Shown: positions 32,717 to 41,579, counted from the first letter of the stretch. The stretch is 45,089 nt of DNA from an uncultured beta proteobacterium (GCA_903917505.1 CAIXAY010000515.1:1-45089), one strand, 5' to 3'. A program made the numbers and translations. Notes: generated by a model from the letters alone, not told the origin.

Positions 32717-33019
32717 TCAAGCGGCGAGCGGCGGCAGCGCCGCGTAGCTGTAGCAGCCTTTCGGACAGACGCGGCCGCAGGCGCCGCAGCCGATGCAGTC
32801 GGCGCGATTGGCCAGGGTCATGACCGAAGCGGTGTCGTCCTCGTCGTAATCCTCGTCGTCCATTTCCATGTCCTCGCCGCGCACGATCAGATCGAGCACG
32901 TCGCGCGGGCAGACCTTGAAGCAGCGGCCGCAGCCGATGCATTTCTTCGGGTCGAGCGCGGTGACGAATTCCGGCGTCCAGGAGATGCCGCCAAGGGTCA
33001 GGCCAGTGATGTTTTCCAT
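32717..33019 (-). CDS. fdxB: Nif-specific ferredoxin III (2x[4Fe-4S], FdxB type)
   Basis: A 100-aa ferredoxin with two full motifs: Cys27, 30, 33, 37 (CIGCGRCFKVCP) and Cys75, 78, 81, 85 (CIGCGACGRVCPKGC). They are separated by an acidic loop MEMDDEDYDEDD. This matches 'ferredoxin III, nif-specific', found downstream of nifX-linked small genes. The ATG at 33019 has a GAGGAAA site; the frame opens 36 codons earlier without similarity. It probably serves cofactor assembly or electron supply. Confidence 0.93.
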   Translation of the reverse strand: MENITGLTLGGISWTPEFVTALDPKKCIGCGRCFKVCPRDVLDLIVRGEDMEMDDEDYDEDDTASVMTLANRADCIGCGACGRVCPKGCYSYAALPPLAA

Positions 33020-33029
33020 TTTCGTTTCC

Positions 33030-33242
33030 TCAATCGATGACTTGTTCGGTGGCCAAACGTGCGTTCGCTTTGGCCCAGCTTTCGCAGGCGTCGTACAAGG
33101 CCTGCGCGATGCCCGGAATTTCCTCATACGCCGCCGGCAGGCGCTCCTCGACCAGGTCGTGCATTTGCGCCGCCCATTCGCCGGCGAAGCGCTTGAGCCT
33201 CTTCACGTCCTTGTCCAGTTTCTTCAGTTCTTCCGCGTCCAT
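33030..33242 (-). CDS. Small helical nif protein (DUF683/CCE_0567 family)
   Basis: A 70-aa all-helical protein with KLDKDVKRLKRFAGEWAAQM, HDLVEERLPAAYEEIP and ACESWAKANARL, the pattern of the DUF683/CCE_0567 family. Members are found between the DUF269 gene and the nif-specific ferredoxin in many diazotrophs and may bind metal. The precise function is unknown. It is co-transcribed with both neighbours (10-20 bp gaps). Confidence 0.9.
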   Translation of the reverse strand: MDAEELKKLDKDVKRLKRFAGEWAAQMHDLVEERLPAAYEEIPGIAQALYDACESWAKANARLATEQVID

Positions 33243-33261
33243 GAGCTCGTCCTCGCGCGGC

Positions 33262-33735
33262 TTACAGGCCGGCCACTTCGGGGAAGCGGCCGACGATCTC
33301 GAGCGCGACCGACAGATACTTGTCGGCCTCGTCCTTCATCTTCGACAGGCTGGCGAAACCGAAGCGATGCACGTCGCGCAGAATGCGGTCGAGCACGACG
33401 AGCTTGCCGACCGTGATCAGGCCGCGGCCGAAGCCTTCGTGCGACAGGTGGATCAGCGGCACGGCCATCAGCCCGCACTCTTTTTCGATGAGCACGGCGA
33501 TGCCGTTGTAGAAAGCCTTGATGCAGGCCACGGTCGTCTCGTCGGGGTCGCCGACGAGCGGAATTTCAGCCTTGCGCTCCCGCGTCATGATCAGCGGCGC
33601 GAGCAGGTCCGCGGGCGGCAGACCGTCGTACTGGCCGTAGCTGTCGAGGGCGCGCATCTGGCGCACCATCTCCTTGACGAAATCGGTGGCGAGGACGGGA
33701 TCGCCGGCGCTGACGGGAACCGCGATGACGTTCAT
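33262..33735 (-). CDS. NifX-associated protein (DUF269/NafX family)
   Basis: A 157-aa protein of the NifX-associated family. Blocks seen are FVKEMVRQMRALDSYGQYDG, LAPLIMTRERKAEIPLVGDPD and IKAFYNGIAVLIEKECG, then SHEGFGRGLI. It is always linked to nifX and the DUF683 gene and probably helps FeMo-co handling, but its biochemical role is not settled. I start at the ATG at 33735; the frame runs far upstream only as a shadow of nifX and the RseC-like gene. It overlaps the RseC-like stop by 4 bp. Confidence 0.92.
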   Translation of the reverse strand: MNVIAVPVSAGDPVLATDFVKEMVRQMRALDSYGQYDGLPPADLLAPLIMTRERKAEIPLVGDPDETTVACIKAFYNGIAVLIEKECGLMAVPLIHLSHEGFGRGLITVGKLVVLDRILRDVHRFGFASLSKMKDEADKYLSVALEIVGRFPEVAGL

Positions 33736-34166
33736 GATTGTTCTCCGGGATGAAAATCTGGACCGCAGACGACGGGAGCAGGTCCGCCGCCGATAAGAAA
33801 ACGCGCAATCACGCGCGCGGCCAGCAGGCCGGCGATGAAGCCGAGCGCGGCGCCGAGCACGGCCGCGCCATCGCCGTCGAAAAATGCTGCGGCGGCGACG
33901 GCGCCGGCGATCAAGCTGGCCGAGGGCAACAGATAGCCGAGCAGGCCGGCTGCCGCCACCGATGACGCAGGCATGGAAACCATGATGCGGTCGCCGAGCC
34001 GCGTCTCCTCGGGCAAGCGCAGGTGGATCAGCTGCGTCGCCCCCGATGCGCAGGTACCGCGACTGCCGCAGCCGGCGCAGGCGGATGCCGCGCGCTCGAG
34101 GCGTACGCGCGCGAGGCCCCGCTCGAAGCCCACGACTTCTCCGCGGCGTTCGATCTGGGCCATCAT
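33732..34166 (-). CDS. RseC/MucC-like membrane protein in the nif operon
   Basis: A 144-aa membrane protein. An N-terminal soluble part has Cys30-x2-Cys33 and Cys39 (ACAGCGSRGTC) and the beta segment RLGDRIMVSMP. Two membrane helices follow (about 69-92 and 101-124). This is the layout of RseC, a protein linked to the Rsx/Rnf complex and SoxR reduction. In this operon it may be an accessory factor for the nif-linked Rnf complex. It overlaps nifX by 4 bp (ATGATG start region) and the DUF269 gene by 4 bp. The ATG at 34163 is an equally possible start. Confidence 0.85.
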   Translation of the reverse strand: MMAQIERRGEVVGFERGLARVRLERAASACAGCGSRGTCASGATQLIHLRLPEETRLGDRIMVSMPASSVAAAGLLGYLLPSASLIAGAVAAAAFFDGDGAAVLGAALGFIAGLLAARVIARFLIGGGPAPVVCGPDFHPGEQS

Positions 34167-34579
34167 TCCTGCCACCCTTCCTGCGCCATGCGCTCGAAGC
34201 GCCGGCCGTCGCCGTCGCGCCTGAGCAGCCGGTCGATCCACGCGATGCCGCCGGCATTGATCGCCTGGCGCAGGTCGACGAGCAGCGACTCGATGGCGGT
34301 TCTGCTTTCGAGGCGCACCGGCTGGATGCCGCCGGCCAGCAGCTGGCGCACCGCCGAATCGCCGACCGCCAGGCAATAGACCGCGGCGCAACCGGCGAGC
34401 ACGGCGATCTTCTCCGCCAGCTTGTTCTCGTTGCCGTCCATCGATTCGGGGGGGAACTCGGCGACCTCGACGAGGCGCGCGCGCTCGCCGTCGACGGCGT
34501 AGATGGCGAAGCCGGCGGCGGCACCGAAGTGCTCGTTCACCGAAACGCGGTCGGCGGTGGCGAAAGCGACCTTGAACAT
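34163..34579 (-). CDS. nifX: FeMo-cofactor carrier NifX
   Basis: NifX binds NifB-co and VK-cluster and passes them along the NifEN assembly line. The 138-aa product begins MFKVAFATADRVSVNEHFGAA, the NifX/NifB-C-terminal fold signature, with DRVSVNEHFG as the cofactor-binding loop. AVYCLAVGDSAVRQLLAGG and LVDLRQAI follow. The start at 34579 fits the family; an in-frame GTG 9 bp upstream is possible. It follows nifN by 13 bp. Confidence 0.94.
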   Translation of the reverse strand: MFKVAFATADRVSVNEHFGAAAGFAIYAVDGERARLVEVAEFPPESMDGNENKLAEKIAVLAGCAAVYCLAVGDSAVRQLLAGGIQPVRLESRTAIESLLVDLRQAINAGGIAWIDRLLRRDGDGRRFERMAQEGWQE

Positions 34580-34592
34580 GGCCGGCACGCCC

Positions 34593-35975
34593 TCAGTGGA
34601 CGGCCAGGCCAGCGCGAGCTTGCGCCCGCTCCGGCTCGGTGCGGAAGATCGATCGATAGGCAGGGATGTCATGGTGCTGCCCCAGCAGGAGGTTGGCGAT
34701 ATCGAACAAGGCCTGGCGTGCGCCGCGGTAGCCGACCCAGGCGCGCGCATAGCCGCCGACCCAGTCGTATTGCGGAAAGCCGGCACGCAGCAGGGGAATC
34801 CCCAGGCGCTCGGCGCCCTGCACGGCGTGCGAACTGCCGACCAGCAGGCCGGCGTTCGCCGCGCCCGCCGCGCGTTCGAGATCCTCGAGGTCGCCGATCT
34901 GCACGCTTGCGCAGGCGACCTCCGACAGCGTGTCGGCGCGTGCCGGCGCGACGGCGGCGACAATTTCGGCGCCGAGGCCGGCGAAGAACGCGGCGAAGGC
35001 GAGCAGCTGGTCGGGATCGAGCGCCAGCGCGATGCGCGCGAAGCCGAGCATGAAGTGCGTATCGACCAGCGCGTCCTGCAACTGCGCGCGCTGGCGCTCC
35101 AGGCCGCCGGAGACGGGCTGGCCGGAAAGGTTCGCCAGCGTCTGCGTGAAGGCGTCGCCGGCATCCAAGCCCATCAGGTGATCGAAGTGGAAATCGGGAA
35201 CGCCGGTGCGCGCTTTGAGCAGGCCGGCGGCGCGCGCCAGCGAGCGGCCGATGACCAGCGTCGCCACCGACTCGCCCAGCGTCGCGATTTCGCTGCGTGG
35301 CGTTCCGCCGAGCGTCAGCGGCGTGTGTTCGCTGTCGGTCAGATGCCCGTCGAGCGAATCGCCGATATCCGGCAGGATCACCGGGCGCAGGCCGAAGCTT
35401 TCGATCCAGTCGCGGATTGCCTCGATGTCGCCCGGCGTCAACATCGCCGAGGCCAGCACATTGACCTGCTTGCGCCGCCGGCCGGCGTGCCGCGTTTCCG
35501 GCACCAGCACATCGACGATGGCTTCGAGCGCCAGCGCGAAACCCGATTCGAGGCCGCCGGAAAAATCCGGCGTATTCACCGGCACCACGGCGATCTGCGC
35601 GTACTGCGGATATTTGCCGCGGAACTCGCGCACCAGCCGCCGGATGTCGGAACCCTGCGCTTCCGAAAGGCTGGTCGTCGGCAGGCCGATGATCTCCGGC
35701 GCGTTCTTCTCGCAGATCGTGCGCAGGCCTTCGATGACGTTATCATCGGCGTTCATCACCGTCGCAACGTGGTCCATCGCCGTCGTCTGCAGGGCGATCG
35801 GCTCGCGGAAGTGGCGCACGAAGAACACCTTGCCGAAGGCCGTGCAGCCTTGCGAGCCGTGCAGCATCGGAATGGCGTTCTTCAGCCCGAGAAAGGCCAG
35901 CGCGGCGCCGACCGGCTGGCTGGCCTTGAGCGGATTGACGGCCAGGGCTTTTGAGCGCTTGATAATTTCGGCCAT
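34593..35975 (-). CDS. nifN: FeMo-cofactor scaffold subunit NifN
   Basis: NifN pairs with NifE in the NifEN scaffold on which NifB-co is matured with Mo and homocitrate. The 460-aa product has [18 protein letters not shown] (13-30) and [20 protein letters not shown], with Cys44 as the 4Fe-4S ligand at the Azotobacter position. Central blocks [15 protein letters not shown] and [17 protein letters not shown] are as in NifN. It starts 10 bp after nifE. Confidence 0.98.
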   Translation of the reverse strand: MAEIIKRSKALAVNPLKASQPVGAALAFLGLKNAIPMLHGSQGCTAFGKVFFVRHFREPIALQTTAMDHVATVMNADDNVIEGLRTICEKNAPEIIGLPTTSLSEAQGSDIRRLVREFRGKYPQYAQIAVVPVNTPDFSGGLESGFALALEAIVDVLVPETRHAGRRRKQVNVLASAMLTPGDIEAIRDWIESFGLRPVILPDIGDSLDGHLTDSEHTPLTLGGTPRSEIATLGESVATLVIGRSLARAAGLLKARTGVPDFHFDHLMGLDAGDAFTQTLANLSGQPVSGGLERQRAQLQDALVDTHFMLGFARIALALDPDQLLAFAAFFAGLGAEIVAAVAPARADTLSEVACASVQIGDLEDLERAAGAANAGLLVGSSHAVQGAERLGIPLLRAGFPQYDWVGGYARAWVGYRGARQALFDIANLLLGQHHDIPAYRSIFRTEPERAQARAGLAVH

Positions 35976-35985
35976 GTCGGTCTCC

Positions 35986-37392
35986 TTACGCCACCAGCGG
36001 CAAACCGGCCGCCTTGCTGGCCGCCCACGGTGCCGGCTTGCGCACGGCGGCCCAGACCGGGCTCTCGATGGTCAGCGCCAGCTGCCGCGCCAGCTCGACC
36101 ATGCCGGTGTAGCCGGCGTAGCCGAACTCGCGCTCCTGGTTGATGTCGAGAAACGGGATGCGCGCCTTGAGCGCCGTATAGAGATTGCGGCCGCCGGCGA
36201 TCAGAATGTCGGCGCCGTAGTCCTTGTACGTCGAGAGCAGGGTCGTCGCGCTGCCCTCGTCGAGCATGCGCGCGTCCTCACCCATGAGTTCGCGGATGCG
36301 CGCCTTGTCTTCGCCGGTCGATTTGCGCGTGCCGGTGGCGACGACCTCGATGCCAAGATCCTGCAAGGCCGAGACCACCGACCACGATTTAACGCCGCCG
36401 GTGTAGAGCAGCGCGCGCTTGCCTTTCAGGCGGGCGCGCCAGGGTTCGAGGCCGGCGTTGATCTTGGCTTCCTCGCGAGCGATCAGCGCCTCGGTGCGCG
36501 CCGTCAGATCGTCGTCGCCGAGCAGGCGCGCGAAATCGCGGAAGGCCTGCGAGGTGTCGGCGATGCCGTAGAAGCTGCCTTCGAAAAACGGCACGCCCCA
36601 GCCTTCCTTGACCTTGCGCGCGACGTTGAGCAGCGCCTTGGCGCAGACCACCATGCTCGCTTTGGCGCGATGCATCGTCTGGATTTCGCGATAGCGCGAA
36701 TCGCCCGAAAGCGAAGCGATGATGCGCAGCCCGAGCTCGTCGAAGAGCGGCGCCACCTGCCAGAACTCTCCGGCGATGTTGTACTCGCCGATCAGCGTCA
36801 CGTCGTGCACGGCGATGCCGGGTCGGCGCGCCGACTCGGGAACGGCATCCGGTTCGCGCGTGCCGATCACGTACTGCAGCATCGCCTCGCCGGCGATGCG
36901 GTTGCCCAGATTCTTGGTACCGTAGAAGCCGGCGCAGTCGACCGGCACCACCGGCACGCCCCAATGTTCGGCCGCCGCTTTGCAAACGGCCGCGAGGTCG
37001 TCGCCGGTCAGCGCCGTGACGCAGGTGGCGTAAACAAAGACGGCTGCCGGCGCGTAGTCGTCGACAGCCTGTTTGATGGCGTGGAACAAGCGCTTCTCGC
37101 CGCGCCCCATGATCACGTCGTGCTCGGTCAGATCGGTGGTCATGCCGATTCGATAGAGCGCCGGACCGGTCGTGCGCGTGCCGCGGTTGTCCCAGGAACT
37201 GCCGGCGCAGGCGATCGAGCCATGAACGACATGCGCGACATCGGCGATCGGCAGCAGCGCGATCTGTGCGCCGTCGAAAGCGCAACCGCCCGCCGTGGCG
37301 CCGGGCTTGGGGCGGGCGCACGCCGACTTCTCCTGCGTGTTGTGTGCGCAGGCCGGCTCGTTGAGCAGCGCGGCGATCTCGTTGACTTTCAT
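35986..37392 (-). CDS. nifE: FeMo-cofactor scaffold subunit NifE
   Basis: NifE is the other half of NifEN. I choose the ATG at 37392 ([10 protein letters not shown]): it has AGGA at good spacing, and it places Cys37 and Cys62 at the Azotobacter NifE numbers, giving 468 aa. An ATG 9 bp upstream (37401) sits too close to the ribosome site. Blocks are [40 protein letters not shown] and [20 protein letters not shown]. It is the first gene of a long operon through nifS, from a perfect sigma-54 promoter with two NifA sites. Confidence 0.98.
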   Translation of the reverse strand: MKVNEIAALLNEPACAHNTQEKSACARPKPGATAGGCAFDGAQIALLPIADVAHVVHGSIACAGSSWDNRGTRTTGPALYRIGMTTDLTEHDVIMGRGEKRLFHAIKQAVDDYAPAAVFVYATCVTALTGDDLAAVCKAAAEHWGVPVVPVDCAGFYGTKNLGNRIAGEAMLQYVIGTREPDAVPESARRPGIAVHDVTLIGEYNIAGEFWQVAPLFDELGLRIIASLSGDSRYREIQTMHRAKASMVVCAKALLNVARKVKEGWGVPFFEGSFYGIADTSQAFRDFARLLGDDDLTARTEALIAREEAKINAGLEPWRARLKGKRALLYTGGVKSWSVVSALQDLGIEVVATGTRKSTGEDKARIRELMGEDARMLDEGSATTLLSTYKDYGADILIAGGRNLYTALKARIPFLDINQEREFGYAGYTGMVELARQLALTIESPVWAAVRKPAPWAASKAAGLPLVA

Positions 37393-37418
37393 GGCGGCCA
37401 TCCTTTCGCTGGATGCAA

Positions 37419-37434
37419 CGCAATCGCCGTGCCA
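37419..37434 (-). promoter_or_regulatory. Sigma-54 promoter of the nifENX operon
   Basis: The minus strand reads TGGCACG-GCGA-TTGCG, an almost perfect -24/-12 pair 27 bp upstream of the chosen nifE ATG. It is nearly identical to the nifH promoter. Confidence 0.93.
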
Positions 37435-37477
37435 AAGCCAATGTAATGATTCTTAAAGATTTAATCGATGGGGTTCT

Positions 37478-37493
37478 TGTGGCGATCGCGACA
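37478..37493. promoter_or_regulatory. NifA activator site 1 between nifE and nifQ
   Basis: TGTGGCGATCGCGACA is an exact TGT-N10-ACA, 44 bp upstream of the nifE -24 element. Confidence 0.82.
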
Positions 37494-37518
37494 GGGCGCA
37501 ATACAGGCCAGCGTGCAT

Positions 37519-37534
37519 TGTCGTGAACGCGACA
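37519..37534. promoter_or_regulatory. NifA activator site 2 between nifE and nifQ
   Basis: TGTCGTGAACGCGACA is an exact TGT-N10-ACA. It lies 41 bp from site 1 (about four helix turns) and 55 bp upstream of the nifQ -24 candidate. Confidence 0.82.
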
Positions 37535-37588
37535 TTCGCGCAAGTGCGCGAGAGGCGGAAACAGGCGGATTCAGCATGCTCTTGCGGG

Positions 37589-37604
37589 TGGAAGGAGTCT
37601 TGCT
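37589..37604 (+). promoter_or_regulatory. Candidate sigma-54 promoter of nifQ
   Basis: TGGAAGG-AGTC-TTGCT has a perfect -12 element, and its -24 keeps TGG and the correct GG-N10-GC spacing. It is 31 bp upstream of the nifQ ATG. Confidence 0.65.
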
Positions 37605-37634
37605 TATAGATTACCGCGCACCAGGAGAACGTCC

Positions 37635-38174
37635 ATGACTGCCCCATGCACCGCCCCGATTTCTCACGCCCGCCGACCGCAGGATCCGGCGACGCTGGCC
37701 TTCGCCGGTGTCATCGCGGAATCGTTGCGCGCCAGCCGGCAACCATTGATCCGCGGCTTGAGCGAGAGCTGCTTTCAGAAGATGTTGCAAGCCTTCTTCT
37801 CCGGCCTCGCCTGCTCGAACGGCGACGGCCTTATGTCACCGGCCGAATTCGACGAGTTCGACGAGATCGTCGAACTGCTGCTCGAACACCGGGCCACGTC
37901 CGGCGAACAGGAAGGGTGGCTCGCTTATGCCGTCGCTTCCGCGGCCATGGGCGACAATCACCTCTGGCAGGATATGGGACTGCCGAGCCGGGCGGTGCTG
38001 TCCCGCTTGATGCAGACGCACTTTCCGGCACTCGCCGCAAAAAATTCTGGTGACATGAAGTGGAAGAAATTCTTCTACCGGCAGTTGTGCGAGCGCGCCG
38101 GCGTGCCGATCTGCAAATCGCCGCATTGCGCGGACTGTTGCGACTACCGTATCTGTTTCGGCCCCGAATCCTGA
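37635..38174 (+). CDS. nifQ: Molybdenum-processing protein NifQ
   Basis: NifQ carries a Mo-Fe-S cluster and donates molybdenum to NifEN. The 179-aa product ends with the NifQ signature Cys160-x4-Cys165-x2-Cys168-x5-Cys174 (CKSPHCADCCDYRIC). Upstream blocks are NHLWQDMGLPSRAVLSRLM, FPALAAKNSGDMKWKKFFY and RQLCERAG. AGGAGAAC precedes the ATG. It is transcribed away from nifE from a shared regulatory region. Confidence 0.97.
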   Translation: MTAPCTAPISHARRPQDPATLAFAGVIAESLRASRQPLIRGLSESCFQKMLQAFFSGLACSNGDGLMSPAEFDEFDEIVELLLEHRATSGEQEGWLAYAVASAAMGDNHLWQDMGLPSRAVLSRLMQTHFPALAAKNSGDMKWKKFFYRQLCERAGVPICKSPHCADCCDYRICFGPES

Positions 38175-38319
38175 GCAAGCACACGAAAGGACATTGATGC
38201 GTTGATCGGAACCAATGCTTTTGATGAATGTCTCGATCAATGAATGGAGCGAAGTTTGTTCGCTCCTGCACGCCAAAAAGCCGCCTATTTGCCCATCTAT
38301 CCGGAGACTGGAGAACATC

Positions 38320-38469
38320 ATGGACCTGGACGAGCTTTATGCGCTGCTTACGATCGGAGCACTTACGCCTTATGTCGTGGGGGCCACGATTGACTGGATG
38401 GAAAAATCCGGCTGTTCAAAATCCATCGGCAAGTTTCTCCGGAGCCAGTTTTCACAGCTGCAGAATTAG
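38320..38469 (+). CDS. Small hypothetical ORF downstream of nifQ
   Basis: A 49-aa ORF from the ATG at 38320, preceded by CTGGAGAAC. The N-terminal half is hydrophobic (LDELYALLTIGALTPYVVGAT) and could be a short membrane or amphipathic helix; the rest is polar (WMEKSGCSKSIGKFLRSQFS). I do not recognise a family. It follows nifQ by 145 bp on the same strand. It may be real or chance. Confidence 0.35.
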   Translation: MDLDELYALLTIGALTPYVVGATIDWMEKSGCSKSIGKFLRSQFSQLQN

Positions 38470-38875
38470 CGGCGAGTGCGCCGGATCCCACCGCCAACCG
38501 CAATTGAACGCCGCAGGCGCCGCCGGTTCCTAAACCCTCGAGGATCTCAAGCACCGTCCCTCATCGCATCGCTCTCGGACCCGAGTTGTTCTGTCGGCGC
38601 AGAGCGTTGGTGGGCCTTCTTGCCGGACTCGTTTCGATCCGCTGTAGGAAGACGACCAAGCGCTCTGCGCTCAGAGCCCGTTTACGAGGCGCTTCGGGCG
38701 TCTTGACAAGGTGAAGTCGTTCCCGAGCCTCCACTCGCCGCTTCAAGCATTCGACGGCCGTTTACGAATAGTCGACCAGTCGCTCGACATGGCCAAGCGA
38801 TCGTGGCTCTCGCTTTTCGAATTCAACAGCCGAAGTCGATCTATACTTGCCCGCCCATCAACCTCTTATCCGCCT
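38470..38875. other. Intergenic stretch with no recognised gene
   Basis: About 400 bp between the small ORF and the cytochrome gene. Short frames on both strands show no family features, and no RNA gene or clear terminator was seen. Confidence 0.35.
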
Positions 38876-39322
38876 ATGCGCTTCCAACGAATCCTGATCC
38901 TGGTCTTGCCCCTTCTTTCTCTGATTGCTTGTGGCGAAGCAACAGACACCCGGCCAGGCCAGCCGATAGCGCATCGTCGCGCCGCCTTCAAAAAGCTCTT
39001 GCTCGCTTTTGAGCCGATGGGCATCGAGTTGCGTGAAAAACGGTACGACGCAAATCAATTTATTGACCAAGCCAAGGTCTTAGGGAGATTGAAGAACGAC
39101 CCTTGGTCATATTTTGGTGTGGATACGAACTACCCGCCGACCCATGCCAAGGCGAAGGTATGGAGTGATCCTGATCAATTCAAAGCTGCTCAACAAATGT
39201 TTCTGCAAGCGGTTGATCGTTTGGGTCTGGTTGCAGAAGATCGCAACGAAGCGCTGGTTAGAACCGCTTACGAAGCCATACAGGACAGCTGCAGAAACTG
39301 CCACAAGTCATTCAAGGAATAG
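38876..39322 (+). CDS. Cytochrome c'-like lipoprotein
   Basis: A 148-aa protein from the ATG at 38876 (MRFQRILILVLPLLSLIAC). The signal peptide ends in a lipobox (LIAC, Cys19), so it is probably an outer-membrane-facing or periplasmic lipoprotein. The body is helical, with RRAAFKKLLLAFEPMGIELR near the start and the haem motif CRNCH (139-143) at the very C-terminus. This is the order of the four-helix cytochrome c'/c-556 family, which binds NO or CO or transfers electrons. The frame opens 55 codons upstream without signal features. Its link to nif is unknown. Confidence 0.82.
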   Translation: MRFQRILILVLPLLSLIACGEATDTRPGQPIAHRRAAFKKLLLAFEPMGIELREKRYDANQFIDQAKVLGRLKNDPWSYFGVDTNYPPTHAKAKVWSDPDQFKAAQQMFLQAVDRLGLVAEDRNEALVRTAYEAIQDSCRNCHKSFKE

Positions 39323-39356
39323 CGTTTGCTGCTATTCCCATGGCTCAGTCCGACCA

Positions 39357-40604
39357 TCACGGCGTCTGCAGCGTCCCGTCGAGCAGGCGGGTTTGCGTCC
39401 ACGTCGTGACGGTGTTCTCGCATGGATATTTCAAGGCTTCGGTTTCATTGAGGTCGACCCCTAGCCCAGGTTTGTCGTTGGCATAGACATAGCCGTCGCG
39501 AAATTCCGGCAGGCCCGGGAAGACGTCGAGCAGGGCTTCGCGCGGTCCTTTCAGGTCCTGGATGACGAAGTTCGGCGGTTCGGTGCCCGACCATTCCTGC
39601 ACGCCGAAATTGCGCGCAGCGAGATCGACGTGAATATTGGCGGCATGCGCCAGCGGCGACATGTCGCCCGGCCCGTGCCAGGCGGTTCTGACGCCGAATT
39701 GCTCGGCGAAGATTTGCAGTTTCCGGGCCGGGGTGATGCCGCCGATCTGGGAGAGATGCACGCGGATGAAATCGATCAGCCGTTCCGAGATCAGCGACTT
39801 CCATTCCTGCGGGTTATTGAATAGCTCGCCCTGGGCGAGCGGAATGCTCGTCTTTGCCCGCAGCTGACGAATCCACTCGCCGTCTTCGAGCGAAATCGCG
39901 TCTTCAAGGAAGAAAAGTTCGTAGGGCTCGAGCGCACAGGCAAATTTGATCGCGTCGGCCGGCTTCAGGCGCTCATGAACGTCGTGGACCAGCTCGACAT
40001 CAAAACCCATCGTGCTGCGGATTCCGTCAAAGAGCTTGAGCGTATCGCGCATGTAACTCTTGCTGTCGAGATAGATGCCGTCCGCCGCGCCCTGCGCGGC
40101 GTTGGCCGGCGCCCGGCCATAAGCGCTGCCGCCATAGCCGCCGCTCTGGCAGCGGATGTGCGTGATGCCCTGCTCGCGGTATTTCTGGATCTTGTCGCAC
40201 AACTCGGCGAGATCACGTCCTTCGGCGTGGCGGTAGATCGGCACGCCGGCGCGGACCTTGCCGCCGAACAGCTGATACAGGGGCATGTTGGCCAGCTTGC
40301 CCTTGAGGTCCCACAGCGCCATGTCGACGCCGGAAATGGCGTTGTTTTCGATCGGCCCGTTGCGCCAATAGGCGTTCTGGTTCATCAGCTGCCACAGTTC
40401 CTCGATGGCCTCGGCGTCACGCCCGATCAGCAAGGGCCTGAGGTATTCCTCGACCAGGCATTTGACGGCGAGATGGCGATAGGCGAAGGTCGCGCAACCG
40501 AGGCCATAGAGGCCGTCCTGGTTGGTTTCGATCTTGACGACGATCAGGTTGATGCCTTCGGGCGCCGTGAGGATGACTCTTACGTCGGTAATCAATGTTG
40601 CCAA
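39357..40604 (-). CDS. Enolase-superfamily sugar acid dehydratase (D-mannonate dehydratase/RspA type)
   Basis: A 415-aa acid-sugar dehydratase. AYWRNGPIENNAISGVDMAL (79-98) and GKLANMPLYQLFGGK match the ManD/RspA group. Catalytic positions are Asp208 and His210 (HDVHERL), Glu234 (FFLED), Glu260 (AQGELF), His310 and Asp314 (WHGPGDMSP), each two below the numbers I recall for Novosphingobium ManD. Some RspA-like members act on D-gluconate or barely at all, so the exact substrate is open. It follows an SDR gene by 72 bp and belongs to the TRAP/GntR cluster. Confidence 0.85.
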   Translation of the reverse strand: MATLITDVRVILTAPEGINLIVVKIETNQDGLYGLGCATFAYRHLAVKCLVEEYLRPLLIGRDAEAIEELWQLMNQNAYWRNGPIENNAISGVDMALWDLKGKLANMPLYQLFGGKVRAGVPIYRHAEGRDLAELCDKIQKYREQGITHIRCQSGGYGGSAYGRAPANAAQGAADGIYLDSKSYMRDTLKLFDGIRSTMGFDVELVHDVHERLKPADAIKFACALEPYELFFLEDAISLEDGEWIRQLRAKTSIPLAQGELFNNPQEWKSLISERLIDFIRVHLSQIGGITPARKLQIFAEQFGVRTAWHGPGDMSPLAHAANIHVDLAARNFGVQEWSGTEPPNFVIQDLKGPREALLDVFPGLPEFRDGYVYANDKPGLGVDLNETEALKYPCENTVTTWTQTRLLDGTLQTP

Positions 40605-40624
40605 TTGCCCACCTCATTGAAGAA

Positions 40625-40640
40625 GACCAGCGTGCTGGTC
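40625..40640. promoter_or_regulatory. Perfect inverted repeat between the SDR and dehydratase genes
   Basis: GACCAGC-GT-GCTGGTC is a perfect 7-bp palindrome 20 bp upstream of the dehydratase ATG. It could be the operator of the cluster's GntR regulator or a small RNA hairpin. No second copy was found in the neighbouring gaps. Confidence 0.4.
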
Positions 40641-40676
40641 GATTGTCCGGCAATGCGAACGGGAGATGCGGGCCGC

Positions 40677-41444
40677 TTAAAGCACCGAGAGCCAGCCGCC
40701 GTCGACGTAGATGATCTGGCCATTGACATAGCTCGAAGCCGATGAGGCCAGATACACCGCCGTGCCAACGAGTTCTTCGGGCTTGCCCCAGCGCTGCGCC
40801 GGATTGCTGCTCTTCACCCAGGCGTTGAATTCGACGTTCTCGATCAGGGCGGTATTCATTTCGGTCAGGATGTAGCCCGGGCCGATCGAGTTGGCCTGGA
40901 TGTTGAATTGCGCCCATTCGGCGGCCATCGCGCGCGAGAGCATCTTGATGCCGCCCTTGGCCGCAGTGTAGGGCGCGACGGTGGCGCGCCCAGCTTCGCT
41001 GGTCAGCGAGCCGATGTTGATGATCTTGCCGCCGCGGCCGCGCGCGATCATGCGGCGCGCCGCTTCCTTGCCGACGATGAAGGCGCTCGTCAGATTCGTA
41101 TCGAGCACCCGCTGCCAGTCTTTCAGCTCAAGGTCGACCATCGGCTTGCGGAACTGGATTCCGGCGTTGTTGATCAGAATGTCGATCTCGATACCGGCGA
41201 CGTCGAAGCGCGCGAAAGCCGCGGCCACCGCCGCTTCGTCGGTGACGTCAAACGCCGCGCCGATGGCCGCATAACCGGCCGCTTGCAGCCTGGACAGCGC
41301 CTCGTCGACGGCATCCTGTCGACGGCTATTGACGATGACCCTGGCGCCTTCGGCGGCAAGGCCTTCGGCCAGGGCATAGCCGATGCCGCGTACCGAACCG
41401 GTGATCAGCGCCGTGCGCCCTGTTAAATCGAATAACGATGACAT
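40677..41444 (-). CDS. Short-chain dehydrogenase (gluconate 5-dehydrogenase-like)
   Basis: A 255-aa SDR starting at the ATG at 41444 with an AAGGAAG site. It shows FDLTGRTALITGSVRGIGYAL (NAD(P)-binding TGxxxGIG), NNAG (92-95), Ser146, Tyr159 and Lys163 of the catalytic triad, and the C-terminal GQIIYVDGGW. The overall form is that of IdnO/gluconate 5-dehydrogenases, which oxidise or reduce sugar acids. It should work with the dehydratase downstream in catabolism of a hexonate or hexuronate. The frame opens 26 codons upstream without similarity. Confidence 0.9.
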   Translation of the reverse strand: MSSLFDLTGRTALITGSVRGIGYALAEGLAAEGARVIVNSRRQDAVDEALSRLQAAGYAAIGAAFDVTDEAAVAAAFARFDVAGIEIDILINNAGIQFRKPMVDLELKDWQRVLDTNLTSAFIVGKEAARRMIARGRGGKIINIGSLTSEAGRATVAPYTAAKGGIKMLSRAMAAEWAQFNIQANSIGPGYILTEMNTALIENVEFNAWVKSSNPAQRWGKPEELVGTAVYLASSASSYVNGQIIYVDGGWLSVL

Positions 41445-41579
41445 AATTCTTCCTTGATTGAGTTGGCTAAGATGGCACGGCCGGTCCAAATGTAAATTCA
41501 CAAACCGGTGGGAGCTTGGCAATCTCTCGGAACACCGGGCTTCACTCGCGGCGATTTTTTGGCATATTGTCGAGAAGAT

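Noticed and set aside
34046..35954. Long plus-strand frames opposite nifN and nifX
   Set aside because: Composition-driven shadows without motifs.
35206..37446. 746-aa plus-strand frame opposite nifE/nifN
   Set aside because: Antisense shadow; the minus strand encodes NifE and NifN with conserved cysteines at expected numbers.
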